Program-made: the position numbers and the translations under genes | Shown: positions 28,671-38,421 of the stretch, piece after piece | Position numbering within the stretch: position 1 is the stretch's first letter | How the letters are laid out: each line of letters starts with the position of its first letter | The notes under the pieces: generated by a model | What the model saw: only the letters and a program-made list of their open reading frames with translations | What the model was told of the DNA's origin: nothing | Database searches by the model: none | Source of the DNA: Oleispirillum sp963678075 | GTDB lineage: Bacteria > Pseudomonadota > Alphaproteobacteria > Rhodospirillales > Rhodospirillaceae | DNA length: 64,000 nt | Direction: 5' to 3' | Assembly (NCBI GenBank): GCA_963678075.2 | Contig: CAXXPK010000003.1 | Coordinates: 310,001 to 374,000 of the forward strand

Positions 28671-29932
28671 TGACGGCCAAGGTCACCACGCTGCCGAGCG
28701 GCTTGAGGGTCGTCACCGACGAAATGCCGGGTTTTGCCACGGTGTCGCTGGGGGCGTGGGTCGGGGTCGGCGCGCGTTTCGAACCGGCGCACTTGAACGG
28801 CGTCTCCCACCTGTTGGAGCACATGGCCTTCAAGGGGACGGAACGGCGCCCGGCGCGCGCCATCGCCGAGGAGATCGAGGCGGTGGGCGGTCACATCAAC
28901 GCCTATACCTCGCGCGAGACCACGGCCTATTACGCCAAGGTCTTGAAGGACGATGCGGCGCTGGCGGTGGATATCGTCGGCGACATCCTGCAGCATTCGG
29001 TCCTGGTGCCGGAGGAATTGGACCGCGAGCGTCAGGTCGTGGTGCAGGAAATCGGTCAGGCCTTCGATACGCCCGACGACATCATCTTCGACTGGTTCCA
29101 GGAAACCGCCTATCCTGATCAGGCGATCGGGCGACCGGTACTGGGGACCGCCGAGATCGTGCGCGGTTTGTCGCGGCAGGCGATCCTCGACTTCATGGCG
29201 GCGGGCTATACCGCGCCGCAGATGGTGGTTTCCGCCGCCGGTGGGATTGCCCACGATGTTTTCGTCGAGATGGTGGACAAGACCTTTTCCGCCTTGCCGC
29301 CGCATCGTTGTGACGCGGCCGAGGTTCCAGCCAGCTATACCGGCGGTCACTTCCGCCAGGAGCGCGACCTGGAACAGACCCATCTGGTGCTGGGGTTCGA
29401 GGGCGTACCCTATTGTGATCCGGATTATTACGCGCTGTCGGTGATGACGGCGTTGTTCGGCGGCGGCATGTCGTCGCGTCTGTTTCAGGAAGTGCGGGAG
29501 GAACGGGGGCTCGCCTATTCGATCTATGCCTTTGCCTCGTCCTACGTCGATACCGGGATGTTTTCGATCTATGCCGGGACCAGCCCGAAGGAAGTGCCGG
29601 AAATGGTCGCGGTGATCGCCGTGGAATCCGCCAAACTGGCCGATACCGTGACCGAGGTCGAGGTCGCCCGCGCCCGCGCCCAGTTGAAGGCCAGCACCAT
29701 CATGGGGCTGGAAAGCACCTCCGCCCGCTGCGAACATCGTGCCCGCCAGTTGATGATTTTCGGTCGTCCGCTGACCGCCGAGGAATCCATTGCCCGCATC
29801 GATGCGGTGGATATCGACGCGGTGCGCCGCGTCATCCGCCGGGTCTTCGCGGGGCCTCTGACCACCGCCGCGGTCGGCCCGTTGAAGCATCTGGAATCCG
29901 ACGCCGCCCTGACCGCGCGCTTCCGTTTCTAG
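28670..29932 (+). CDS. M16 family zinc peptidase (processing-peptidase-like)
   Basis: 420 residues from ATG 28670, which shares its A with the thrC stop TGA. The inverted zinc motif HLLEH (HXXEH) is near residue 48, with the third ligand Glu in the EELDRERQVVVQEI region near 124; the C-terminal domain carries FGGGMSSRLFQEVREERGLA, the R/Y-containing block of M16B enzymes. Usual length and placement next to thrC in alphaproteobacteria. Location, cytosolic or periplasmic, is not clear: no signal peptide is visible. Confidence 0.92.
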   Translation: MTAKVTTLPSGLRVVTDEMPGFATVSLGAWVGVGARFEPAHLNGVSHLLEHMAFKGTERRPARAIAEEIEAVGGHINAYTSRETTAYYAKVLKDDAALAVDIVGDILQHSVLVPEELDRERQVVVQEIGQAFDTPDDIIFDWFQETAYPDQAIGRPVLGTAEIVRGLSRQAILDFMAAGYTAPQMVVSAAGGIAHDVFVEMVDKTFSALPPHRCDAAEVPASYTGGHFRQERDLEQTHLVLGFEGVPYCDPDYYALSVMTALFGGGMSSRLFQEVREERGLAYSIYAFASSYVDTGMFSIYAGTSPKEVPEMVAVIAVESAKLADTVTEVEVARARAQLKASTIMGLESTSARCEHRARQLMIFGRPLTAEESIARIDAVDIDAVRRVIRRVFAGPLTTAAVGPLKHLESDAALTARFRF

Positions 29933-30389
29933 CAGGGCGTTGAAAACCATTTCACGACCGCGCTCAGGGGCCTTTCGCCAATCGCGCGCCGCATTTTTGT
30001 GGGATAGTCCCGCCATCCTGTTTCAATTGCGTCTAATCCTGGCAAAAAGCCCTGGTTGCTCGCGCGGAAAAGCTTTTTCAACGCCCCGCCAGGATTCTAT
30101 TTTCCGTCCGACATGGAGTTCCGGCCTTTTCCCGTTTCCGGGGAAGGGGTTGAGACCCGTTTTCATGCAGGGGTTAAGTCGGGAAAGGCGATTATTTTAA
30201 AATAATCGCCTTTAAAAGATTGATTTGCTTGCCGCAAGTCACCATAACTTTATCCGTCGATATTTTGATGGGTTATTTGATCTCTTATGCCTTAATTTTG
30301 CGCCATAAGGGTTCTAGTCTCGCCTGACACTCTGCGATTTCGACGGCCCGCGACCGCAGGCAAGCAGTATTTTTTGAAAGGATCTTCCT
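29933..30389. other. 457-bp non-coding region with palindrome and csp leader
   Basis: No credible gene. From about 30180 the sequence becomes AT-rich, unlike its surroundings. It holds the perfect palindrome at 30184-30213 and, from about 30215 to 30389, the likely promoter and long 5' leader of the cold shock gene, with GCTTGCC near 30230 complementary to GGCAAGC near 30360. AAAGGATCTTCC just before ATG 30390 supplies the ribosome binding site. Confidence 0.55.
30184..30213. repeat. Perfect 30-bp palindrome
   Basis: AAAGGCGATTATTTT followed directly by its exact complement AAAATAATCGCCTTT, with no loop. As RNA it would make a stem with AU-rich tip followed by AAAAG, which is unlike a classical terminator on this strand; as DNA it could bind a dimeric protein. 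It lies about 177 bp before the cold shock gene. Confidence 0.8.
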
Positions 30390-30602
30390 ATGGCTACGGG
30401 AACCGTGAAATGGTTTAACGCCCAGAAGGGTTTTGGCTTCATTGCGCCGGATGACGGCGGCAGCGATGCCTTCGTGCACATCAGCGCCGTCGAGCGTTCG
30501 GGCATTGGCAGCCTGAACGAAGGACAGAAGGTGGGGTACGATCTCGTCTCCGACCGCAAGAGCGGCAAGATGTCGGCCGAGAATCTGAAGGTTCTGGGCT
30601 AA
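30390..30602 (+). CDS. Cold shock protein (CspA family)
   Basis: 70 residues: single cold shock domain with RNP1 KGFGFIAPDD near residue 15 and RNP2 DAFVHISAVE near 28. Such proteins bind single-stranded RNA and melt secondary structure, mainly at low temperature or in stationary phase. The long AT-rich leader resembles the situation of cspA in E. coli, where the 5' UTR controls translation, but which member of the family this is cannot be told. Confidence 0.93.
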   Translation: MATGTVKWFNAQKGFGFIAPDDGGSDAFVHISAVERSGIGSLNEGQKVGYDLVSDRKSGKMSAENLKVLG

Positions 30603-30750
30603 CTTCCGCCTCCGCTTCGATGGCGGCGACGACCCATCGCAATAAACGACGGCCTCGGCGGGACGGTTGATGATTCAGCCGATGCATCCCGTCGGGGGCT
30701 TCGTTTTTCGCCGGTCGTGAATTCGACCGGCATCAGCAAGGGAGGACGTC

Positions 30751-30882
30751 ATGTCCAAGGGTCAGCAACGCAGCAATCGCGAAATCAAGAAACCGAAGAA
30801 AAAGCCCGCTGCGGCGCCGATTTCCATCTCCGCCGTCAAGGGGCTTTCCGAGTCCCTGACCAACCCCAAGAAGAAGACCTGA
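30751..30882 (+). CDS. Small basic protein of unknown function (43 residues)
   Basis: ATG 30751 with GGGAGG 4-5 bp upstream opens a 43-residue frame MSKGQQRSNREIKKPKKKPA ... NPKKKT. It is rich in Lys and Arg, has no Cys and no membrane segment, and looks disordered. From memory, similar MSKGQ...NRE.KKPKK proteins are annotated as hypothetical in other alphaproteobacteria, which supports it as real, but I cannot verify that here. It follows the cold shock gene by about 150 bp and may bind nucleic acid through its charge; that is a guess. Confidence 0.6.
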   Translation: MSKGQQRSNREIKKPKKKPAAAPISISAVKGLSESLTNPKKKT

Positions 30883-30913
30883 GGTCCGCGTTTTGGACCT
30901 TCGGTCGTGGGGC

Positions 30914-31489
30914 TTATGCGTTCCCCGAGGTTGACGAGAGCTTGCCGATTTCGATCCCGAGCTTTTCGATCGCCTGTTGCCATTTCTTCTGATTTTCCGG
31001 GCCGAACAGAAGGGTATCGTCGGTGGGAACGATCAGCCAGGCGTTGGCCTTGATTTCGGCATCCAGTTGCCCGGCGCCCCACCCGGCATAGCCCAAGGCC
31101 ATCAGGCAATGGCGCGGGCCGCGCCCTTCCGCCACCGCGCGCAGGATGTCCAGGGTCGCGGTGAGCGCCCGGCGTTTGTCCACCAGCAGGCTTGATTCCG
31201 CCATGAAGTCGGCGGAATGCAAGACGAAGCCACGGCCGGGCTCGACCGGGCCGCCGAAGTGCACCTTGAGGTTGGCGCATGCCGGAGAGGCCGGGATGTT
31301 CAGCTGCTCCATCAGATGGGTGATCGGCATGTCCGGCAGTTCCCGGTTGAGGATCAGCCCCATCGCGCCTTCGGCGGAGTGCGCGCACAGATAAACCACG
31401 GCATGTTCGAAACGCGAATCCTGCATTCCCGGCATGGCGACGAGGCAGCGTCCAGAAAGGTAATCGGTGGGATTGTGCGCGGCGGCCAT
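30914..31489 (-). CDS. YqgE/AlgH family protein (UPF0301)
   Basis: 191 residues from ATG 31489 (MAAAHNPTDYLSGRCLVAMP); upstream Met codons give unlikely extensions. Family blocks are MQDSRFEHAVVYLCAHS, AMGLILNRELPD, VHFGGPVEPGRGFVLH and GYAGWGAGQLDAEI. The biochemical role of YqgE/AlgH proteins is not established; AlgH was found through alginate regulation in Pseudomonas. Intact, usual length. It lies downstream of rnhA in the same direction. Confidence 0.92.
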   Translation of the reverse strand: MAAAHNPTDYLSGRCLVAMPGMQDSRFEHAVVYLCAHSAEGAMGLILNRELPDMPITHLMEQLNIPASPACANLKVHFGGPVEPGRGFVLHSADFMAESSLLVDKRRALTATLDILRAVAEGRGPRHCLMALGYAGWGAGQLDAEIKANAWLIVPTDDTLLFGPENQKKWQQAIEKLGIEIGKLSSTSGNA

Positions 31490-31580
31490 CGAGGGCCCTT
31501 CGAATGGTTGAAGGATTACCATACCGGTGGCGGTCTTTTTCGGCAAAGGTGGGGCCTGAGTCCTGGGTCCGTGGCCTGGG

Positions 31581-32036
31581 TTATCCCTTCTTGCGGCCGG
31601 GAACGGCGGCGCGGGCCAGGGCATCGACGCGTTCGTTTTCGGCGTGGCCGTCGTGACCCTTGACCCAGGTCCAGGCGATGCGGTGGGGGGCCAAGGCGGC
31701 CTCCAGCCGTTGCCAAAGATCGACGTTCTTGACCGGTTCCTTGGCGGCGGTTTTCCAGCCGCGCGCCTTCCATCCCGGCAGCCATTCGGTGATGCCCTTC
31801 ATCAGGTACTGGCTGTCGGTGTGAATGCGCACCGCGCAGGGGCGGCGCAGGCTTTCCAGTCCGGCGATCGCCGCCATCATTTCCATGCGGTTGTTGGTGG
31901 TCTGTTCCTCGCCGCCCGAAAGTTCGCGTTCGACCGCGCGGCAGCGCAGCCGCGCGCCCCAGCCGCCGGGGCCGGGATTGCCCGAGCACGCTCCGTCGGT
32001 GAACAGATCGACCGGGGTCAACTCAGCCGAGGCCAT
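31581..32036 (-). CDS. rnhA: Ribonuclease HI
   Basis: 151 residues. RNase HI cuts the RNA strand of RNA-DNA hybrids. The catalytic acidic residues are in LFTDGACSGNPGPGGWG (Asp), NNRMEMMAAI (Glu), HTDSQYLMKGI (Asp) and ENERVDALARAA (Asp), and His lies in VKGHDGHAEN. The start overlaps the thrB remnant by 14 bp, the arrangement common in alphaproteobacteria. Confidence 0.96.
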   Translation of the reverse strand: MASAELTPVDLFTDGACSGNPGPGGWGARLRCRAVERELSGGEEQTTNNRMEMMAAIAGLESLRRPCAVRIHTDSQYLMKGITEWLPGWKARGWKTAAKEPVKNVDLWQRLEAALAPHRIAWTWVKGHDGHAENERVDALARAAVPGRKKG

Positions 32037-32526
32037 AGGCGCTGGCTCCGGCGATGCCGCGATGGAAGCGCGAAATGCGCAAGTATTCCAGCGGGTCCTT
32101 GGGGCGCACCAGGGCGCCGGTGGGGGTATGCAGCCAATCGTAAAGACGGGTCAGCAGAAAGCGCATCGCGGCGCCGCGCGCCAGCAACGGCAGGGCGGCG
32201 ATTTCCGCGGGCGACAGCGGCCGTGCTGCGGCATAGGCGGACAGCAAATGGCGCGCCTTGGTGATGTTGAAGTCGAGGCCCGGTTCGAAGCACCAAGCGT
32301 TCATCAGAATGGCCAGATCATAGGCATAGATGTCGTTGCAGGCGAAATAGAAGTCGATGACGCCGGACACCGCCTCCCCCCGGAAGAAGACGTTATCGGG
32401 GAACAGGTCGGCGTGGATCACCCCGGAGGGCAGCCCGGTCGGCCAGGCGGCTTCCAGGGCGGCCACCGCGTAGGCGGCCATGAAGGCGGCCAATGCGTCG
32501 TCGGTGACATCGGTGTAAACGGCCAT
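32023..32526 (-). pseudogene. thrB: Homoserine kinase (APH-fold type), N-lobe deleted
   Basis: 167 residues against about 320 in the family. The start MAVYTDVTDDALAAFMAAY is normal and the C-lobe is intact from GLPSGVIHADLFPDNVFF (catalytic HxDxxxxN loop) and VIDFYFACND to the end, but the ~150 residues between them, which hold the ATP-binding N-lobe, are replaced by a direct in-frame joint at AAYAVAALEAAWP. The protein could be translated but should not bind ATP properly. Homoserine kinase supplies the substrate of thrC, so another kinase would be required for threonine synthesis. Confidence 0.88.
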
Positions 32527-32775
32527 CGCGGACCCCTTTCGTCAAGAGGCATGGGTATAAGGCAAAGATGGAGCGAAGGGTAGGGGGGTTTCATGCCGGC
32601 CAGCCGTGTTCCCCACCAATCATGGTTGGCTGGGATCAGTCGTCGCGGAGTTCCGGCGGGAGCTTGAAGACGACGTCCTCGATGGTGTGCGGGGTGTCGG
32701 TGACGGTCAGGGCGCGTCGCGCGAAAGCGCGTCGCGCCCTGACCGTTTCGCAGCCGAAAACGAGAGGGCTTCCGA
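32527..32775. other. Gap with strong hairpin and possible gene-end remnant
   Basis: On the minus strand the frame ending at 32636 reads ALTVTDTPHTIEDVVFKLPP then ELRDD and TGA; its composition looks coding, and it could be the 3' end of a deleted gene, but I recognise no family. Upstream of it is the hairpin at 32704-32745. Nothing else was found. Confidence 0.3.
32704..32745. terminator. Strong 42-nt hairpin with GAAA tetraloop
   Basis: CGGTCAGGGCGCG, T, CGCGC, GAAA, GCGCG, T, CGCGCCCTGACCG: an 18-bp stem with one T-T mismatch closed by a GAAA tetraloop. On the plus strand it is followed by TTTCG. It lies 30 bp before the truncated LuxR regulator. It could be a terminator or a leader structure; its function is inferred only from shape. 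Confidence 0.55.
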
Positions 32776-33129
32776 ATGACCGCCGTTTCCGCCCGCATCC
32801 TTTTGCTGGACGATCATCCTGCGGTAAGGCAGGGACTTTCCATTCTGCTGGCGACGCGCGGACGCGCGGTCGTCGGCGAGTCGGACGGTTCCGATGGCGA
32901 AGCGGCCTTGAGCGAGCGCGAACGCCAGGTCCTGGAGATGATGGGCGAAGGGCAAGGCAGCGCCGAAATCGCCCACGCCCTGGAGATCGGCCCGCGCACC
33001 GTGGAAACTTATCACGCACGGACAGCCGAGAAACTCGGCCTGTCCGGGGCCCTGGAACTGCGCAAATACGCCATCTCGCGCAGGATCGAGAAACCGTACC
33101 CGATCTTACCCTTCCCCTGTGCGTTGTGA
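32776..33129 (+). pseudogene. LuxR-type response regulator lacking most of its receiver
   Basis: 117 residues. The N-terminus ARILLLDDHPAVRQGLSILL with the acidic pair and the start of helix 1 is normal, and the C-terminal half is a full LuxR helix-turn-helix (ALSERERQVLEMMGEGQGSA, then GPRTVETYHARTAEKLGLSG). They are joined in frame at VGESDGSDGEAAL, so about 90 receiver residues with the phosphoacceptor Asp and the switch residues are missing. The frame is open, so a DNA-binding fragment could be produced and act without phosphorylation, or the gene may be dead. Confidence 0.75.
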
Positions 33130-33301
33130 TGCCGCACCCATCGAGGAAAAACCCGTCCGGGAAAGATAGGAAGACGGAGCGGTTTTTTTCAGCTATAAAA
33201 ACATCCTAGCCAGGGATAGGAAGATCCTTCGCGGGTTTTCCGGCGGGCGGATGTCCCCGGCGGACGAGACAGCGCAGGCGTTTGTAAAGGAGGGCGCGAC
33301 G

Positions 33302-35581
33302 ATGGACAACCGGTGGGGAAAGATGCCGTGCCGCCGTGGAGGAAAGGCTGGGTTGCTGCTGTGGGCGTTGTGGTTAGCGTTCGCGCCCATGGCGATGCCG
33401 ATGGCGTTCGCCGACGACTCGGGGCGAGTCATCGAAAACGGCATCAACTTCACGATCATGAACAACCCCGGCACGATTTCGGAAACGGGCGTGTCGAGCG
33501 GCGTCTACCGCGTTTTCGGGAACAAAGACTCCATCATTATCCTGAATAATTCCGGTGTGATGAGTGCCTGGGTCATGCGTGGGGCTGTTTGCGTCGATCA
33601 GGGAACCACCGTCGACACGCTGACCAATTCCGGCGAGATCTCTGGCTTCAGGACGGGGCTCTCTATCCAGAATGCTACCCGCCTCTCTGCCGGCGGCATC
33701 GTCAACACGCTGAACAATTCCGGCACGATTTCCGGCGGCACAGCCGCAATCCATATCGGGGGCGGCTACCTTGGCCCTCCCGTTTCTTTCACCGGCGCCG
33801 CCCTCGGCGCCCTGATCAATTCCGGCACGATTTCCGGGTCGACGGCGATTTTGGTTGACAGCAATCAAGACTTTTCCCAGCCCAATGATCCCTATCACGA
33901 CAATCTGGGCACGGTCACCAACACCGGAAGGATCGAGGGCGATATCACCAGCGATCGGACCGACCTGAACTTCGCGGGCGGTAGCGGTGGCGCGGAGGGG
34001 GTTTTGACCGGATACCCATACCCAGGCTTCTTCAGAAGCTTCTTCAGCAGCAAACTCGACAGAGAAAAAGTGGGAAAGATCAAAGGAGAAGGGGTGAACT
34101 TTCTTTCCGGCGCGTTTTTGCTGAACGACGACGTGATTTCGAGCCCCGGGACCACCAATGCCGCGACCCTGCGAATCGAGAGGAACATATCCATCACCGG
34201 GCCGTACGTCCAAACCGGTACCCTGGTGATCGAGGTTGCGCCGGACGGAACCTATGGCAAGCTGAAGATCACCGGGGCCGCCACCTTGGACGGCAGTACG
34301 GTTCGGGTGAGCGGAAGCGGCACCGCCACCAACGCCAGCTATACCGTGCTCACAGCAGGGACGACGCTGTCCGCCAACGGCCTGTCCCTGGCCGCCGGTG
34401 ACCATTACGGCAACACGCATCGCATCGACGGGACGAACCTGATCGTCACCCTGGGGCAAAAGACGCCATGGGCGGTCAAGGGCGTCGAGGCGGGGAGCAC
34501 AACCGCCGAACTGGGTACGGCGCTGGACAGTCTGGGTTCGGATTCCCGCCTCACCGACATATTTTCTTCGCTGTTAGATCTGTCCGACGCCGGGCAGTCC
34601 CGCGCCCTGCGGCAGATGGTACCGGATCAGGTGACGACGCAACTGAACGTCGACGGCGCGACGGTGGTCCCGGCGACGGCGGCGATCCAGAACCGGCAGT
34701 CCGCGCGCATGGATGGCGGCGACGGCAGCAGCGGCGTTTCCACCGGCTCGGCCCCGGCGGATCGGGCGGTGTGGGGGCGCTTTCTGGGCGGCCACGCGGA
34801 CCGGGACGGCGCCAGCGGCTATTCGGCGCGGACGTCTGGCGTTCTGTTCGGGGCGGACGGCTACCTCGGCGATGACGTCCTGGTGGGCGGCGCGGCCAGC
34901 TGGCTGCGCGCGGTGTCGCGGGGGAATGGCGATGCGGGTGGCAGCCGCACCACCCTGGACAGCTTCCAGCTCTCCGGCTACGGCACCTGGCGCCCGGACG
35001 GCGGCCCCGCCTATGTTCGTGGCCTGGCCGGGGTTGGGCGGAACCTTTACGACCAGCAGCGGAGGATCGAACATCTGAACGCTTCGGCGACGGCGAACTA
35101 CGCCGGCTGGCAGTTACAGGGCAAGCTGGGCGGCGGTTACGACCTGCGGCTTGGAGTGGCGATGGTGACGCCGCTGGCCTCGTTGCAGGTAGTGCGGGTG
35201 GAAACCGACGGCTATTCCGAAAGCGGCGCGGGCGGCGGCAACCTGTCGGTGGACGCCAATGGCGTCAACTCTGTCCAGAGCGAACTGGGGGCGCAGGTCT
35301 CGGGCGGTCTGGGGACGACGGAATGGGGCCTGTTGAAAGGCAACGCGCTTCTGGCGTGGGTGCACGACTATGCTCATGCGCCGATCGCGGTTTCCGCGAC
35401 CATGGGCGGCGTCGGCTTCGTCAGCAAGACGGAGCGTTCGGCTTCGAACGGCGCGCGCCTGGATCTGGGAACGACGCTGGAGCGGGACGACAGCGTGTCG
35501 GTCAGCCTGGAATATCAGGGTGAACTGCGTTCCGATTATCAAAGCCACACCGGAATGCTGACCTTGCGCTCCGCCTTCTAG
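33302..35581 (+). CDS. Autotransporter with short repeat passenger
   Basis: 759 residues from ATG 33302, 8 bp after AAGGAGG; the GTG/ATG further up at 33251 is less likely. A signal peptide (GLLLWALWLAFAPMAMPMAF ADD) is followed by a passenger of ~430 residues with repeats of the type NSGTISG.T, which suggests a beta-helix, and DGTYGKLKITGAATLDGSTV before the linker. The C-terminal autotransporter barrel covers about residues 480-759 and ends in LTLRSAF with the terminal aromatic expected for outer membrane insertion. No protease or lipase motif seen; adhesion or surface display is likely. No accessory gene nearby. Confidence 0.87.
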   Translation: MDNRWGKMPCRRGGKAGLLLWALWLAFAPMAMPMAFADDSGRVIENGINFTIMNNPGTISETGVSSGVYRVFGNKDSIIILNNSGVMSAWVMRGAVCVDQGTTVDTLTNSGEISGFRTGLSIQNATRLSAGGIVNTLNNSGTISGGTAAIHIGGGYLGPPVSFTGAALGALINSGTISGSTAILVDSNQDFSQPNDPYHDNLGTVTNTGRIEGDITSDRTDLNFAGGSGGAEGVLTGYPYPGFFRSFFSSKLDREKVGKIKGEGVNFLSGAFLLNDDVISSPGTTNAATLRIERNISITGPYVQTGTLVIEVAPDGTYGKLKITGAATLDGSTVRVSGSGTATNASYTVLTAGTTLSANGLSLAAGDHYGNTHRIDGTNLIVTLGQKTPWAVKGVEAGSTTAELGTALDSLGSDSRLTDIFSSLLDLSDAGQSRALRQMVPDQVTTQLNVDGATVVPATAAIQNRQSARMDGGDGSSGVSTGSAPADRAVWGRFLGGHADRDGASGYSARTSGVLFGADGYLGDDVLVGGAASWLRAVSRGNGDAGGSRTTLDSFQLSGYGTWRPDGGPAYVRGLAGVGRNLYDQQRRIEHLNASATANYAGWQLQGKLGGGYDLRLGVAMVTPLASLQVVRVETDGYSESGAGGGNLSVDANGVNSVQSELGAQVSGGLGTTEWGLLKGNALLAWVHDYAHAPIAVSATMGGVGFVSKTERSASNGARLDLGTTLERDDSVSVSLEYQGELRSDYQSHTGMLTLRSAF

Positions 35582-35685
35582 AGCCTATTCCGTTCAAGCG
35601 GATTCACCTGCGTCGCCTTGCGGCGGATGCCCGCCGCGTGATGGGCAAAGCCCGGCCTTGTCTTCCCTCCGGTTCTTCCCCTTAT

Positions 35686-36117
35686 CGCGCGCGGGTCGGT
35701 GGGGGCTTGGCGGCAGGCATAGGTGCCGTAGTGGTGGATCGTCGTCACCGGGCTGCCCAGCAGGCATTTCGCCGCCGGTTGCACTACCACGGCCTCGAAT
35801 TCCGAGAGTTTCAGGGCCAGGGGGCAGGTCATCAGTGCGGGGGAGGAGAGTTTCGCCTACCCGAAGCGCGACACCTTGACCGCGTTGGCGACGGAACATC
35901 CGCCGGAGGAGAAATCCGGGACCGGGACGAAATCCACGTCGTAACGGGCCAATCGTTCGCGGCAGGGGTCGGGGTCCGGCGCGGGCGCTCCGGCGCAGGC
36001 GGTCAGTAGCCGGGGTGCGAGGAAAACAGAAAGGTTGCGGAGGGCTGCGGCCCCTCCGCGCCTCCCCTTTTTTGGTTCTCGCCGCGCAGCGGCAGGCAAT
36101 CCGCGTGTCATCGGCAA
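35686..36117 (-). pseudogene. Extensin-like family protein, in-frame stop and 252-bp deletion (downstream copy)
   Basis: Same N-terminal frame and same TAG (here 35857-35859) as the upstream copy. In addition, the segment between TYACR and the last residues is missing: YACRQAPTDPRA replaces YACRRATNG ... PYAFCRQAPADPRA. The joint is at GCGGCAG, present at both borders in the longer copy; 252 bp, an exact multiple of three, were lost together with the conserved HRDHFH motif. The extreme 3' end differs from the other copy by several bases. Confidence 0.82.
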
Positions 36118-36152
36118 TCAGTGTATAGCGCTTTGCGCGAAAAACCAGGACG
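36030..36152. repeat. Composite intergenic repeat, duplicate of 13083-13205
   Basis: Same bases as the element between purF and the extensin remnant in the upstream copy, at an offset of 22947 bp. Confidence 0.5.
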
Positions 36153-36244
36153 AGCTCTGACTGGGTAGCCGTAGGCTTTCAGTGCGTTGGTTTTTGCGCG
36201 CATTGCCGGTGATCCGCGCGATACGATCGTCCATGGGGCGGAGG

Positions 36245-37732
<1,488 letters not shown>

Positions 37733-37742
37733 GTGGGTGCTC

Positions 37743-38396
37743 TTATCGGTTGGCGTCGATCAGGCGGTTCATGTCGCGGCGCTGGTCGTCGGCATAGCCT
37801 GGGGAGGGTTCGGCGGTGGGCTGCTTCGGCGCCGGGGCGCTCCAGGATTTCAGGGTGCGTTCGATGGCGCTCGCATCCTGGGCGGATTTCTTGGCGTCGT
37901 TGGCCTTGTGGCTCAGGTCCGCCTCGAACAGGGAATCGGGGGCGATGCGTTTGACGAAGGCGGCGCCGGTGACGATCCAGGGGGTGGTCTTCGCCCCTTG
38001 CATCCACCGGGGCGGCTGGGACAGGTCGAGGACCCAGACCATCGCCAGATAGGCCAGCACCACCAGCAGGCCGCCGCGCACGCCGCCGAAGACGAAGCCC
38101 AAGGCCCGGTCCGCCGGGCTGAGCGCGCTGCCCTTGACTCCGTGACTGACCGCGCGGGTGACGATCGAAGCTAGGATCAGGGTGGCGATGAACAAGACGG
38201 CGGCGGCGGCGCCGTCGGCGATCATCCGATTTTCGATGGTGGCGCGGGCATAGGGGCGCAGCACCGGCAGGCCGAACACCACCGCCAGGACCGCCAGCAA
38301 CCAGCTGGCGATCGACAGGACTTCGTGCGTGAAGCCGCGCAGCGTCGCGAACAGGGCGGAGGCGAGAACGATCCCGAACACCGCCAGATCGACCAT
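37743..38396 (-). CDS. cvpA: CvpA family membrane protein (downstream copy)
   Basis: 217 residues, same sequence as the copy at 14796-15449, with four membrane segments in residues ~1-125 and a polar tail. It starts 25 bp after the radA stop and ends 10 bp before purF, so the three genes are probably co-transcribed. Confidence 0.9.
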   Translation of the reverse strand: MVDLAVFGIVLASALFATLRGFTHEVLSIASWLLAVLAVVFGLPVLRPYARATIENRMIADGAAAAVLFIATLILASIVTRAVSHGVKGSALSPADRALGFVFGGVRGGLLVVLAYLAMVWVLDLSQPPRWMQGAKTTPWIVTGAAFVKRIAPDSLFEADLSHKANDAKKSAQDASAIERTLKSWSAPAPKQPTAEPSPGYADDQRRDMNRLIDANR

Positions 38397-38421
38397 GGGC
38401 AGGGGCAGGTTGCTCAAAGCC

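Noticed and set aside
29940..30200. 86-residue open frame after the M16 gene
   Set aside because: No ribosome binding site, atypical composition, and it overlaps the palindrome; read as non-coding.
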